In this document: one piece after another, positions 34,309-43,241 of the stretch
Numbering within the stretch: the first letter of the stretch is position 1
Layout: each line of letters begins with the position of its first letter
Assembly: GCF_900110655.1 (NCBI RefSeq)
Contig: NZ_FOEQ01000001.1
Coordinates: forward strand, 62,001-126,000
Length of the DNA stretch: 64,000 bases
Source: Pseudomonas soli
GTDB lineage: Bacteria; Pseudomonadota; Gammaproteobacteria; Pseudomonadales; Pseudomonadaceae
Reading direction: 5' to 3'
Position numbers and translations under genes: made by a program
The notes under the pieces: model-generated
What the model saw: the letters and a program-made list of their open reading frames with translations, nothing else
What the model was told of the DNA's origin: nothing
Database searches by the model: none

Positions 34309-35409
34309 ATGAATGACCGCATCATTGAACTGTTCACCGATACCGCACTATTCGGTATCTCAATCCTCAACCTGCTGCTGGCGTTGGGCGTCGCCACCCT
34401 GACCTTTGTCGCGGCGCGGGCGGCGATCAGCTTCGTGCAGCGGCGGGTACGGCGCTGGTCGGAACACGACGGCGCGTTCAGCCAAGTGCTGGCCAAGGTG
34501 CTCGACGGCACCAGCAATGCCTTGCTGCTGCTCGCCTCGCTGCTGGTGGGCCTGGGCATGCTCGATTTGCCCGAGCGTTGGCTAGCCCGGGTGGGCAGCC
34601 TGTGGTTCGTGGTGGCGGCGCTGCAGATCGGCCTGTGGGCCAACCGCGCCATCGCCCTGGGCCTGCGCCGCTATTTCGCTCGGCACGGCGGCGACGGGCT
34701 GAACCAGGGGAGCGCGCTGGCCACCCTGTCCGCCTGGGGCGCGCGGGTGCTGTTGTGGTCGGTGGTGGTGCTGGCCATGCTGTCCAACCTGGGGGTGAAC
34801 ATCACCGCCTTCGTCGCCAGCCTCGGGGTGGGTGGCATCGCCGTGGCGCTGGCGGTGCAGAACATCCTCGGCGACCTGTTCGCCTCGCTGTCGATCGCCG
34901 TGGACAAGCCCTTCGAGGTGGGCGACTTCATCGTCGTCGGCCCCCTGGCCGGCACCGTGGAGCATGTCGGGCTGAAGACCACACGCATCCGCAGCCTGGG
35001 CGGCGAGCAGATCGTCATGGCCAATGCCAGCATGATCAGCAGCACCATCCAGAACTACAAGCGCCTGCAGGAGCGACGCATCGTGTTCGAGTTCGGCTTG
35101 TCCTACGACACCCCCACCGATGCCGTGAAGAAGGCACCGGGCATCATCGAGGAGGCGATCAAGGCACAGGGCCAGGCGCGCTTCGATCGCGCCCACCTGC
35201 GTGGCTTCGGCAAGGAGGCGCTGGAGTTCGAGTGCGTGTATATCGTCAAGGACCCCGGCTACAACCTGTACATGGATATCCAGCAGGCGATCAATTTCCA
35301 CCTGCTGGAGCGGTTCTCCAGGATCGGTGCGAAGTTTGCCGTGCCGGTGCGGGCGATCAAGGTCACCGCGCTACCCCAGGAAGACATGCTGCGCTTCAAA
35401 GAGGCCTGA
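34309..35409 (+). CDS. MscS-family mechanosensitive channel
   Basis: A 366-residue inner-membrane protein. Membrane segments lie near residues 15-38, 65-85, 90-115 and 143-165. The pore-lining helix and cytoplasmic beta domain follow (ASLGVGGIAVALAVQNILGD, then FASLSIAVDKPFEVGDFI), and then a mixed alpha/beta vestibule. This is the MscS core. The start is ATG 34309 with AGGAGG 10 bases upstream. It would open under membrane tension to release solutes during osmotic downshock. It stands as a single gene. Confidence 0.92.
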   Translation: MNDRIIELFTDTALFGISILNLLLALGVATLTFVAARAAISFVQRRVRRWSEHDGAFSQVLAKVLDGTSNALLLLASLLVGLGMLDLPERWLARVGSLWFVVAALQIGLWANRAIALGLRRYFARHGGDGLNQGSALATLSAWGARVLLWSVVVLAMLSNLGVNITAFVASLGVGGIAVALAVQNILGDLFASLSIAVDKPFEVGDFIVVGPLAGTVEHVGLKTTRIRSLGGEQIVMANASMISSTIQNYKRLQERRIVFEFGLSYDTPTDAVKKAPGIIEEAIKAQGQARFDRAHLRGFGKEALEFECVYIVKDPGYNLYMDIQQAINFHLLERFSRIGAKFAVPVRAIKVTALPQEDMLRFKEA

Positions 35410-35426
35410 ATGCCGTTGGCTGGTGA

Positions 35427-35951
35427 TCAGCGCCATAGCGTCATCAGGGCGCCTCGTGCGCCGGTCACCGGATCTTGCGCTGGCCTGGGCACGGCGGCGA
35501 TGCGCGCCAGCGCCTGGTCGTGCGCGCCATCCTCGGGTCGTTGGATGGCGTACTGCTCCTGCCCCAGCGGGTAAGCCCCCACCACCAGGAAGTCATCGCT
35601 GTGCTCGACACAGCAATGGCCAGTGCCAGCCGGCAGGACCAGGACATTGCCCGCTTTCACGGTCAACGTCTGGCCGCCCGCGCCGCCCAGTGTCACCCGC
35701 GCCTGCCCGCTTGCGACACCCAGCACCTCATGGGCATTGGGGTGGAAATGCTGGTACTCAAAAATGCCGTCGCGCCACAACGGCGTCCATTGGTGGGCGG
35801 CGAACAACGCCTCGAACGCGCTGGCGTTGTCATCGGCCGGTGCAAGGCGCAGGCGGTAGAGCAATACGGCGAAGCGGCTGTTCGGCGTCGCGCCGTCATC
35901 GGCGAAATGCAGCGTCCTCTGCGGTTGGGTGGTGCTGTCGAGGGTAAACAT
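35427..35951 (-). CDS. Cupin-domain protein (YjlB-like)
   Basis: A 174-residue single-cupin protein. The cupin motifs are visible as FEYQHFHPNAHEVLGVASG (His-His-Glu metal-ligand pattern) and PAGTGHCCVEHSDDF (third His). It resembles the YjlB group of bacterial cupins of unknown activity. It is convergent with the MscS gene, 17 bases apart, with no clear operon partner. Metal binding is expected. Confidence 0.85.
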   Translation of the reverse strand: MFTLDSTTQPQRTLHFADDGATPNSRFAVLLYRLRLAPADDNASAFEALFAAHQWTPLWRDGIFEYQHFHPNAHEVLGVASGQARVTLGGAGGQTLTVKAGNVLVLPAGTGHCCVEHSDDFLVVGAYPLGQEQYAIQRPEDGAHDQALARIAAVPRPAQDPVTGARGALMTLWR

Positions 35952-36095
35952 GAGGGCCTCGCGATGAAGTTGGGCAATACCCTTGAGAATACGAGCCAGC
36001 TTCGAGGTTCATGCCGGGCGACCAGCTACACCCAGTGAAACTTTCGCCTGCGCGATCCAGTCCAGACCCTATCCATCACTGACAGGGACACGACG

Positions 36096-37883
36096 ATGAC
36101 AACGACGGTAGGTGACTTCCTGGTCGAGCGTTTGTACCAGTGGGGCGTGCGGCGTATCTATGGTTACCCGGGCGACGGCATCAACGGTGTGTTCGGCGCG
36201 TTGAACCGGGCCAACGGCAAGATCGAATTCATTCAGGCCCGCCATGAGGAGATGGCCGCGTTCATGGCCAGCGCCCACGCCAAGTTCACCGGTGAGCTGG
36301 GCGTATGCATCGCTACCTCGGGCCCAGGTGCCTCGCACCTGCTTACCGGCCTGTACGATGCGCGCATGGATCACCAGCCGGTGCTGGCCATCGTTGGCCA
36401 GCAGGCACGAGCGGCGCTGGGCGGGCACTATCAGCAGGAGCTGGACTTGCTGTCGATGTTCAAGGATGTGGCCGGGGCGTTCGTGCAGCAGGCGTCCACC
36501 CCTGCCCAGGTACGCCACCTGCTCGACCGCGCCGTGCGCACGGCCGTGGGCGAGCGCCGGGTAACCGCCATCATCCTGCCCAATGACCTGCAGGACCTGC
36601 CCTATGAGGCGCCCGCCAGGGCCCACGGCACCGTGCACTCCGGCGTCGGCTACAGCAAGCCGAAGGTGCTGCCCTACACGTCTGACCTTCAGCAGGCCGC
36701 CGATGTGCTCAATGCCGGTCGCAAGGTGGCCATCCTGGTCGGTGCTGGCGCTCTGCAGGCGAGCGAACAGGTGGAGGCGGTGGCCGAAAAGCTCGGGGCG
36801 GGCGTTGCCAAGGCGCTGCTGGGCAAAGCCGTGCTGCCGGATACCCTGCCCTGGGTCACAGGGTCAATCGGCCTGCTCGGCACCGAGCCCAGCTACAAGC
36901 TGATGACTGAGTGCGACACCTTGCTGATGATCGGTTCGGGTTTTCCCTATTCCGAATTCCTGCCCAAGGAAGGCCAGGCTCGCGGCGTGCAGATCGACCT
37001 GCAACCTGACATGCTCAGCCTGCGTTATCCGATGGAGGTCAACCTGGTCGGCGACGCCGGCGAAACCCTGCAGGCGCTCTTGCCATTGCTCGAGCACAAG
37101 CCCGACCGGCGCTGGCGCAAGAAGATCGAAGGCTGGCGCGCGCGCTGGGACAAGACCCTGGAAAAACGCGCCCTGACCAAGGCCGACCCGATCAACCCGC
37201 AGCGGGTGGTGCACGAGCTCTCCCCGCGACTGCCGGATGCGGCCATCGTCACCAGTGACTCCGGCTCCTGCGCCAACTGGTTCGCGCGTGACCTGATGAT
37301 CCGCCAGGGCATGCAGTGTTCGTTGTCCGGCGGCCTGGCGTGCATGGGCGCCGCCGTGCCCTATGCGATCGCCGCCAAGTTTGCGCACCCGCAGCGCCCG
37401 GTGATTGCCCTGGTGGGCGACGGTGCGATGCAGATGAACAACCTGGCCGAGCTGATCACCGTGGCCAAGTACTGGCAGCAATGGGAAAACCCCAAATGGA
37501 TCTGCGCCGTGTTCAACAACGAGGACCTCAACCAGGTCACCTGGGAGCAGCGGGTCATGGAAGGCGACCCGAAGTTCGAGGCGTCCCAGTCCATACCCGA
37601 TGTGCCCTACCACCTGTTTGCCATTTCCATCGGCCTGCAGGGCATCTTCGTCGAGCGCGAAGACGAGGTCGCCAGCGCCTGGGATCGGGCCCTGGCCGCC
37701 GACCGCCCGGTGCTGATCGAATTCAAGACCGACCCCAACGTGCCGCCGCTCCCCCCGCACATCAAGCTGGAACAAGCGAAGCAGTTCGCCAGCACCCTGC
37801 TCAAGGGCGACCCTGACGAGGCAGGGATAATCGTGCAGACGGCCAAGCAGGTCCTGGGGACGCTGTTACCTGGCAAGCACTGA
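36096..37883 (+). CDS. Thiamine-diphosphate-dependent enzyme (pyruvate oxidase/PoxB-like)
   Basis: A 595-residue enzyme of the acetolactate-synthase/pyruvate-oxidase family. The ThDP-activating Glu lies in ARHEEMAAFMASAHAKFTG. The central nucleotide-binding-like domain is present. The ThDP/Mg motif reads GDGAMQMNNLAELITVAKYW, ending near FNNEDLNQVTWEQR. The sequence is closest to membrane-associated PoxB-like or 'thiamine pyrophosphate-requiring' enzymes. A C-terminal lipid-binding tail like that of E. coli PoxB is not evident. The next gene, a DJ-1/PfpI protein, may be co-expressed, suggesting a stress or stationary-phase role. Confidence 0.88.
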   Translation: MTTTVGDFLVERLYQWGVRRIYGYPGDGINGVFGALNRANGKIEFIQARHEEMAAFMASAHAKFTGELGVCIATSGPGASHLLTGLYDARMDHQPVLAIVGQQARAALGGHYQQELDLLSMFKDVAGAFVQQASTPAQVRHLLDRAVRTAVGERRVTAIILPNDLQDLPYEAPARAHGTVHSGVGYSKPKVLPYTSDLQQAADVLNAGRKVAILVGAGALQASEQVEAVAEKLGAGVAKALLGKAVLPDTLPWVTGSIGLLGTEPSYKLMTECDTLLMIGSGFPYSEFLPKEGQARGVQIDLQPDMLSLRYPMEVNLVGDAGETLQALLPLLEHKPDRRWRKKIEGWRARWDKTLEKRALTKADPINPQRVVHELSPRLPDAAIVTSDSGSCANWFARDLMIRQGMQCSLSGGLACMGAAVPYAIAAKFAHPQRPVIALVGDGAMQMNNLAELITVAKYWQQWENPKWICAVFNNEDLNQVTWEQRVMEGDPKFEASQSIPDVPYHLFAISIGLQGIFVEREDEVASAWDRALAADRPVLIEFKTDPNVPPLPPHIKLEQAKQFASTLLKGDPDEAGIIVQTAKQVLGTLLPGKH

Positions 37884-37980
37884 TGTCCGGTGCGCGGCGA
37901 GGCCTTCCGGCAATCCGTTGGAACTTCGCCGCACGCCCGGGGCCTGCCCTATCAAGCCTATCAATAAAGGAAACACGACG

Positions 37981-38520
37981 ATGAGTGCACAATTGAATGG
38001 CAAGCGCGTGGCCTTTCTGGTCACCGACGGGTTTGAACAGGTGGAGTTGACCGGCCCTCGTGAAGCCCTGCAAAAGCTGGGCGCGGTGGTCGATATCCTG
38101 AGCGAAAAGGATGGGACTGTACGCGGCTGGAATCACGACCAGCCCGCCGACGAATTCCCGGTGGATGCCACGTTCGAAAGTGCCCGGCTCGATCTGTATG
38201 ATGCCCTCGTGCTGCCCGGCGGCGTGCAGAACTCCGACACCATTCGCCTGATACCCGGCGCCCAGGAATTGGTCAAAAGCCATGACTCTGCAGGCAAACC
38301 GTTGGCGGTGATCTGCCACGGTGGATGGCTGCTGGTCTCGACCGGCCTGGTCAAGGGCAAGCGAATGACCAGCTACAAGACGTTGCAGGACGACATCCGC
38401 AACGCCGGCGGCAGCTGGATCGATGAAGCGGTGGTGGTGGATGGTAACCTGATCAGCAGCCGTACGCCGGACGATATCCCGGCGTTCAACGAACAGTTGA
38501 TCGCTGCGCTGGGGCGCTGA
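37981..38520 (+). CDS. DJ-1/PfpI family protein (YhbO-like)
   Basis: A 179-residue protein with the DJ-1/PfpI fold. The nucleophile elbow is AVICHGGWLL (Cys near 109), preceded by ALVLPGG, and an early Glu (GFEQVEL) that supports the cysteine in this family. YhbO/PfpI-type members act in stress protection and are variously described as proteases or deglycases. The start is ATG 37981 with AAAGGA upstream. Confidence 0.9.
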   Translation: MSAQLNGKRVAFLVTDGFEQVELTGPREALQKLGAVVDILSEKDGTVRGWNHDQPADEFPVDATFESARLDLYDALVLPGGVQNSDTIRLIPGAQELVKSHDSAGKPLAVICHGGWLLVSTGLVKGKRMTSYKTLQDDIRNAGGSWIDEAVVVDGNLISSRTPDDIPAFNEQLIAALGR

Positions 38521-38586
38521 CATTGCCGCACGGCCCCTGCCCCGTGCCAGCGAGCGGGGGCCATGCTTCCCCGCATGACAACCTAA

Positions 38587-39111
38587 TCAGGCCAATTGGA
38601 TATACACCGAGTAACTCCCCAGCAGCACCCAGAACACCAGAAAGATCCACGGAGTACGCAGGGAAAAGAGCAATGACTTGCGATGCCCCGCACGTGATGT
38701 TTCGGCCTCGCAGAACAGGGGCGATTCGTCATAGGCCAGCCCCATCAAGGGCTCGCTGCGCAGCAAGTGGCTCTGCTTGAGTTGCCAGTGATCGATGATG
38801 TTGTACGCCGCGCGAATACCTGGCCAGGCATTGAGCGAACTCAGCACGCCAAGCAAAGCAAGGAACGCGGGCACGATCAGGGTGAACATCTCCCCCCACC
38901 CTTGATTGAGGTTGCCCATGGACGAGACGAAAGCGATGACCAGAAACGACTGGGCGGCCAGATAGGCGTCGGTACGATTGGCCAGGATGCTGGTTTCGTA
39001 CTGGATCTCGCGCCGATAGAAGTCCAGACGCTCCTTGGGCGAACCGAACATCCTGGCGTTGTGCTCGGTGATTTCGTGTTCGGGGGTCGATGGGGTGATG
39101 ATTCGAGGCAC
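38587..39111 (-). CDS. Membrane protein of unknown function
   Basis: A 174-residue protein. A hydrophilic N-terminus with KERLDFYRREIQYETSIL is followed by two closely spaced hydrophobic segments (about 50-90), a soluble linker, and a last hydrophobic segment near the C-terminus. The start is GTG 39111 with AGGAG 6 bases upstream; a TTG at 39126 would precede that site. No domain is recognised. Confidence 0.65.
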   Translation of the reverse strand: MPRIITPSTPEHEITEHNARMFGSPKERLDFYRREIQYETSILANRTDAYLAAQSFLVIAFVSSMGNLNQGWGEMFTLIVPAFLALLGVLSSLNAWPGIRAAYNIIDHWQLKQSHLLRSEPLMGLAYDESPLFCEAETSRAGHRKSLLFSLRTPWIFLVFWVLLGSYSVYIQLA

Positions 39112-39237
39112 ACGGCTCTCCTGCAATCAAGCTCCGGGCAAGTAAGAAATCGAGGAGCTTGATGCGGTAGAACCGGCAATGCAGGGCAAAATTCAATCCA
39201 TTTTGGCGTTGACCTAATCGGCGCAGCGGCCCTGCTC

Positions 39238-40119
39238 TCAGAGATCCAGGGCTCCCCTGAGCAACGCGTTGAGCATCCCCGCCACATCATCCCCCTGCTC
39301 GTCCAGCACACGCAGCGGGATGCCTTGCAACGCGGCTTGCGGTCCAGCTACCCCGGTGAGGGCCAGCGGGCAGGCAATCTCCAGCTGCAAGGCCCGCAGC
39401 CGCTTGGCCAGCCCGGCGTTCACCGGGCCTTGCACGGCAATCACCAACGCCGCTGGCTGAGTCGCCGCGCACACCAGGGCGAGTTCCTCCAACGGCTGCC
39501 AGCAGCCGAGCACGTCGACGCGCTGTTGCTCGCTGCTGAGCAACAGGCCGGTACACAGCAACGGCAGTTCGGCAGCCCCTTCGGTACCGGCCAGCAGCAC
39601 CCTTGGCGCATCGGCCTGGTTCATCTGCAGGCGCAGCAACAGGCGTGCGCGCAGGAAGGTGTCAAGGAACAGCCACTGACTGCGCTCACCGAAGGCCCTG
39701 CCCGCGCCCATCGCCTGCCAGACCGGCAGCAGCACTTCGCGCAGCACGGTGGCCTTGGGCAGGAGCGTGAACAACTGGCCATGGACACCCTCCAACCCGC
39801 GCGTATCGAACGCCATTGCCGCGCGTTTCAGGGCCGCGCGCCAGTCTTGGAAGGCCGAATCCTGCTGCACCGGCGTGTGACGCTGAGCGGCGAGCATTTC
39901 GCCGACCTTGCTGATCGGCAGGCCGTTGGCTGTCCAGTGCAGGATGTCGCGAATGCGCTGCACGTCGCTGGGCGTGTACAGGCGATGACCACCGTCGGTA
40001 CGTTGCGGGCTGATCAGGCCGTGACGTCGCTCCCAGGCGCGCAAGGTCACCGGATTGATGCCAGTCAGGCTGACCACATCGCGCATGGGCAGTAAATCGG
40101 GTGAGGTGACTTCGGTCAT
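39238..40119 (-). CDS. LitR/CarH-type MerR regulator lacking a B12 site
   Basis: A 293-residue regulator. The N-terminal MerR helix-turn-helix (LTGINPVTLRAWERRHGLI, then SPQRTDGGHRLYT) is followed by a helical CarH/LitR-like middle domain and a Rossmann-like C-terminal domain. The cobalamin-binding D/E-x-H-x-x-G motif of CarH is not present. That fits the class II LitR proteins of P. putida, which work together with a LOV photoreceptor rather than B12. It is divergent from the LOV gene, with a TGTACA box between them. No ribosome-binding site precedes the start, so leaderless or weak translation is possible. Confidence 0.85.
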   Translation of the reverse strand: MTEVTSPDLLPMRDVVSLTGINPVTLRAWERRHGLISPQRTDGGHRLYTPSDVQRIRDILHWTANGLPISKVGEMLAAQRHTPVQQDSAFQDWRAALKRAAMAFDTRGLEGVHGQLFTLLPKATVLREVLLPVWQAMGAGRAFGERSQWLFLDTFLRARLLLRLQMNQADAPRVLLAGTEGAAELPLLCTGLLLSSEQQRVDVLGCWQPLEELALVCAATQPAALVIAVQGPVNAGLAKRLRALQLEIACPLALTGVAGPQAALQGIPLRVLDEQGDDVAGMLNALLRGALDL

Positions 40120-40194
40120 CAGGAGGAATCATTAGAAAGATGGCCCATTCTAAACCCATACGCTCTTTCTGCGGCGAGCTCAGATAGGCCATTA

Positions 40195-40200
40195 TGTACA
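40195..40200. promoter_or_regulatory. Single TGTACA box between the LitR and LOV genes
   Basis: One TGTACAG motif lies in the divergent promoter region, matching the boxes clustered at 40723-40796 and 48813-48854. A single copy could be chance; its position suggests autoregulation. Confidence 0.4.
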
Positions 40201-40265
40201 GAATCGCGCCGGCGCTTCGTATTGTTGCGCCCGCCATACAGCTCAGATTTTCATGGGTGTCCCCA

Positions 40266-40712
40266 ATGATCAACGCAAAACTCCTGCAACTGATGGTCGA
40301 GCACTCCAACGATGGCATTGTCGTTGCCGAGCAGGAAGGCCGCGACAGCATCCTGATCTACGTCAACCCCGCCTTTGAACGCCTCACCGGCTACTGCGGG
40401 GACGATATCCTCTACCAGGACTGCCGCTTCCTCCAGGGCCAGGATCAGCAGCAGCCGGGTATCGCGGTGATCCGCGAGGCGATCCACACGGGCCAGCCCT
40501 GCCGTCAGGTGCTGCGCAATTATCGCAAGGACGGCAGCCCGTTCTGGAACGAATTGTCCATCACCCCGGTACATAACGAGGCAGACCAGCTGACCTATTA
40601 CATCGGCATTCAACACGATGTCTCGGCGCAGATCGCTGCCGAAGAAAGGGTGCGCGAGCTGGAGGTCGAGGTCGCCGACCTGCGCCGCCAGTTGGCAGCG
40701 GTCGGACACTGA
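40266..40712 (+). CDS. Short LOV-domain blue-light photoreceptor
   Basis: A 148-residue protein that is essentially one LOV (PAS) domain with short N- and C-terminal helices. The flavin-adduct cysteine is Cys53 in DCRFLQGQD, and VLRNYRKDGSPFWNELSITP is the conserved core that follows. It closely resembles the short LOV proteins of P. putida (SB1-LOV/SB2-LOV), including the cysteine position. These have no effector domain and signal through partners. The LitR gene next door is the likely partner. The start is ATG 40266; an upstream in-frame ATG at 40194 overlaps the TGTACA box. Confidence 0.92.
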   Translation: MINAKLLQLMVEHSNDGIVVAEQEGRDSILIYVNPAFERLTGYCGDDILYQDCRFLQGQDQQQPGIAVIREAIHTGQPCRQVLRNYRKDGSPFWNELSITPVHNEADQLTYYIGIQHDVSAQIAAEERVRELEVEVADLRRQLAAVGH

Positions 40713-40721
40713 GCAAAATAT

Positions 40722-40798
40722 CTGTACAAGAACGTTGACTTGTACAGATTTAAACGTAGGCTTCTTCTATACCTGTACAAAAAATTTGTTTGTACAGG
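40722..40798. promoter_or_regulatory. Double TGTACA inverted-repeat operator of the NTF2/SDR/CFA operon
   Basis: Four TGTACA boxes (40723, 40741, 40774, 40791) form two inverted repeats. CTGTACAAG (40722-40730) pairs with CTTGTACAG (40739-40747) across 8 bases. CCTGTACAAA (40772-40781) pairs with TTTGTACAGG (40789-40798) across 7 bases. The cluster lies just before the operon start at 40816 and is the best candidate for LitR binding. Confidence 0.72.
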
Positions 40799-40815
40799 AT
40801 TTGTCGGAGCCGAGC

Positions 40816-41238
40816 ATGTCAACGTACCTGCAGAATTTCGCCGAGCGCTTCGCCCAGCTCGATGGGCAGCACCTCGAAGCGCTAGAGAACCTGTACAGCG
40901 AGAACGTCACCTTCCGCGACCCGCTGCATCGGATTGAAGGGCTGAGCGAGCTGCGGGCGTATTTTGCCCAGCTGTACGCCAACGCCCATGACATCCGCTA
41001 CGTATTCTCCGGTGCCGACGAGGTGAGGACCGGGCAAGGGTACCTGCGTTGGACCCTGCAATTTCGTCATCCGCGGCTTGCAGGCGGTCGCCCGGTTTCC
41101 CTGCAAGGCTGCAGTTACCTGCAATGGCATGACCGGGTGCATTACCACCAGGATTTCTTCGACGCCGGCGCGCTGCTCTACGAGCACATTCCGCTGATGG
41201 GGGGGGCGATTCGCTGGCTCAAGGGGCGGTTGGCATGA
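40816..41238 (+). CDS. NTF2/SnoaL-like protein
   Basis: A 140-residue alpha+beta-barrel protein (FAERFAQLDGQHLEALENLY, then FRDPLHRIEGLSEL), typical of SnoaL-like nuclear-transport-factor-2 folds. Homologues often head clusters with SDR, FAD oxidoreductase, DUF1365 and CFA-synthase genes, as here. The start is ATG 40816 with GGAG upstream. It overlaps the SDR gene by 4 bases. The activity is unknown; binding of a hydrophobic substrate is inferred. Confidence 0.85.
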   Translation: MSTYLQNFAERFAQLDGQHLEALENLYSENVTFRDPLHRIEGLSELRAYFAQLYANAHDIRYVFSGADEVRTGQGYLRWTLQFRHPRLAGGRPVSLQGCSYLQWHDRVHYHQDFFDAGALLYEHIPLMGGAIRWLKGRLA

Positions 41239-41987
41239 GCCGCTGCTGGTTGACCGGTGCCAGCAGCGGCATCGGTGCGGCGCTCGCGCAGTGCCTGCTG
41301 GAACAAGGCCATCAGGTTGCCCTGGGCGGTCGCCGGGTCGAGCAACTGGTGCCCTTTGCCGAGCGCTTTCCCGGGCAGGTGCTGCTGGCCAACGGCGATC
41401 TGGACGATCCCGAGCAGGTCGCGCAGATAGCAGACCGCATTCGCCAGGCCTGGGGCGCCCTGGACATGGCGATTTTCAACGCCGGTACCTGCGAGTACCT
41501 GGAACCCGGCCGGTTCGACCCGGCGCTGGTCGAGCGCGTTATCCGCACCAATGTGCTGAGCCTCAGCCACTGCCTGGCGGTCGCCCTGCCCCTGCTGCGT
41601 GCCGGTATCGGCCCGCACCTGGTGGTCATGGGCAGCTCGGTAACCTGGCTGGCCTTGCCCCGCGCCGGCGCTTATGGCGCATCCAAGGCCGCTGTGCGCT
41701 ACCTGGTGGAGTCGCAGCGCATCGATCTGGCGCAAGCCGGCATCGACGTCACGCTGATCAATCCAGGCTTCGTCGACACACCGCTGACGCGTCGCAACGA
41801 CTTCCCGATGCCTCAGCTGTGGTCAGCCCAGCGCGCCGCCCGGCACATCGTCAGACGGCTGCCGCGTCGGCCGCTGGAAATAAACTTCCCGCGCCTGTTC
41901 ACCTGGGGGTTGCGCCTGCTCGGAGCGCTGCCGGCGCAAGCGCGCCTGGCATTGGGCCGGCGCCTGGCTCGTCAAGAAACGGACTGA
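41235..41987 (+). CDS. Short-chain dehydrogenase/reductase
   Basis: A 250-residue SDR. The cofactor loop is TGASSGIG at the very N-terminus, NAG is in FNAGTCEY, and the catalytic Ser, Tyr and Lys appear in MGSSVTW and YGASK. The C-terminal 50 residues are hydrophobic and basic, suggesting membrane association. It starts inside the stop of the NTF2-like gene (ATGA). It belongs to the light-regulated lipid/redox operon. Confidence 0.9.
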   Translation: MSRCWLTGASSGIGAALAQCLLEQGHQVALGGRRVEQLVPFAERFPGQVLLANGDLDDPEQVAQIADRIRQAWGALDMAIFNAGTCEYLEPGRFDPALVERVIRTNVLSLSHCLAVALPLLRAGIGPHLVVMGSSVTWLALPRAGAYGASKAAVRYLVESQRIDLAQAGIDVTLINPGFVDTPLTRRNDFPMPQLWSAQRAARHIVRRLPRRPLEINFPRLFTWGLRLLGALPAQARLALGRRLARQETD

Positions 41988-41993
41988 TCAATC

Positions 41994-43241
41994 ATGCGTA
42001 TAGCCATCATCGGCAGCGGCATCGCCGGCCTGACCTGCGCCTACCTGTTGTCGCGCAAGCACGAAGTAACGGTTTTCGAGGCCGCCGGCTGGGTCGGTGG
42101 CCACACCCACACCGTCGACGTGGTGTGGCGCGGTGAGCGCCATGCCATCGACACGGGGTTCATCGTGTTCAACGACTGGACCTATCCCCATTTCATTCGT
42201 TTGCTCGAACAACTCGGGGTCGCTTCGCAGCCGACGCAGATGAGTTTTTCCGTGCATGATCCGCTCAGCGGCCTGGAGTATAACGGGCACGATCTGAACA
42301 CGTTGTTTGCCCAGCGCCGCAACCTGCTGTCACCAGGGTTCTGGGGCATGCTGCGCGATATCCTGCGTTTCAACCGGCAGTCTCTCGCCGACCTGGAACA
42401 GCAGCGGATCGAGCCCACCACCACATTGGGCGCGTACCTTGATGAAGGAGGTTACGGCCAGCGTTTCATCGAGCATTACATCGTGCCCATGGGCTCTGCG
42501 ATCTGGTCGATGTCGCGAGCCGACATGCTCGGTTTCCCGCTGGCATTCTTCGTGCGTTTCTGTCGCAACCACGGCTTGCTGTCAGTGAACCAGCGCCCGC
42601 AGTGGCGTGTCGTGGCGGGCGGCTCGCGCAGTTATGTCGCCCCGCTGTGCCGCCCCTTCGCCGAGCGCATCCGCTTGGACTGCCGGGTGCACCGGGTCGG
42701 TCGCGACGAAGGCGGGGTTACCCTGGTCAGCGACGCCGGTACCGAGCGCTTCGACAATGTGGTATTCGCCTGCCACAGCGACCAGGCCCTGGCGCTGCTG
42801 GAAGCGCCGAGCGTGCACGAACGTTCAGTGCTGGGCGCCATCGGCTATGCCGAGAACGACGTGGTGCTGCACACCGACAGCCGCCTGCTGCCACGCCGTC
42901 GCAACGCCTGGGCCAGCTGGAATTACCGCCTCGGCGGCCCCGAACAGGCGCCAGCTGCGGTGACCTACAACATGAACATCCTGCAGGGCATTGAAGCGCC
43001 GACGACCTTTTGCGTCAGCCTGAATCAGACCGCGCTGATCGACCCCGCGCAGATCCTCGCGCGGTTCAGCTACGCCCACCCGCAGTACAGCCTGGCGGCG
43101 TCCGCCGCGCAGGCTCGGCAAATGCAATTGCAAGGCCAGCAACACAGCTACTTCTGCGGCGCCTACTGGGGCAATGGCTTCCACGAGGACGGAGTGGTCA
43201 GTGCGTTGCAGGTCGCCAGGCATTTCGGAGAGCAACTGTGA
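41994..43241 (+). CDS. FAD-dependent oxidoreductase (amine-oxidase fold)
   Basis: A 415-residue flavoprotein. The N-terminal dinucleotide site is IIGSGIAGLTCAYLLSRKH with Glu at the end of the second strand (VFEAAGWVGGHT). The C-terminus contains the second FAD-binding region (CGAYWGNGFHEDGVVSA). In other bacteria this type is encoded beside DUF1365 and cyclopropane-synthase-like genes and is thought to act on fatty acyl chains. Here it lies between the SDR and DUF1365 genes, supporting membrane-lipid modification. The reaction is unknown. Confidence 0.9.
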   Translation: MRIAIIGSGIAGLTCAYLLSRKHEVTVFEAAGWVGGHTHTVDVVWRGERHAIDTGFIVFNDWTYPHFIRLLEQLGVASQPTQMSFSVHDPLSGLEYNGHDLNTLFAQRRNLLSPGFWGMLRDILRFNRQSLADLEQQRIEPTTTLGAYLDEGGYGQRFIEHYIVPMGSAIWSMSRADMLGFPLAFFVRFCRNHGLLSVNQRPQWRVVAGGSRSYVAPLCRPFAERIRLDCRVHRVGRDEGGVTLVSDAGTERFDNVVFACHSDQALALLEAPSVHERSVLGAIGYAENDVVLHTDSRLLPRRRNAWASWNYRLGGPEQAPAAVTYNMNILQGIEAPTTFCVSLNQTALIDPAQILARFSYAHPQYSLAASAAQARQMQLQGQQHSYFCGAYWGNGFHEDGVVSALQVARHFGEQL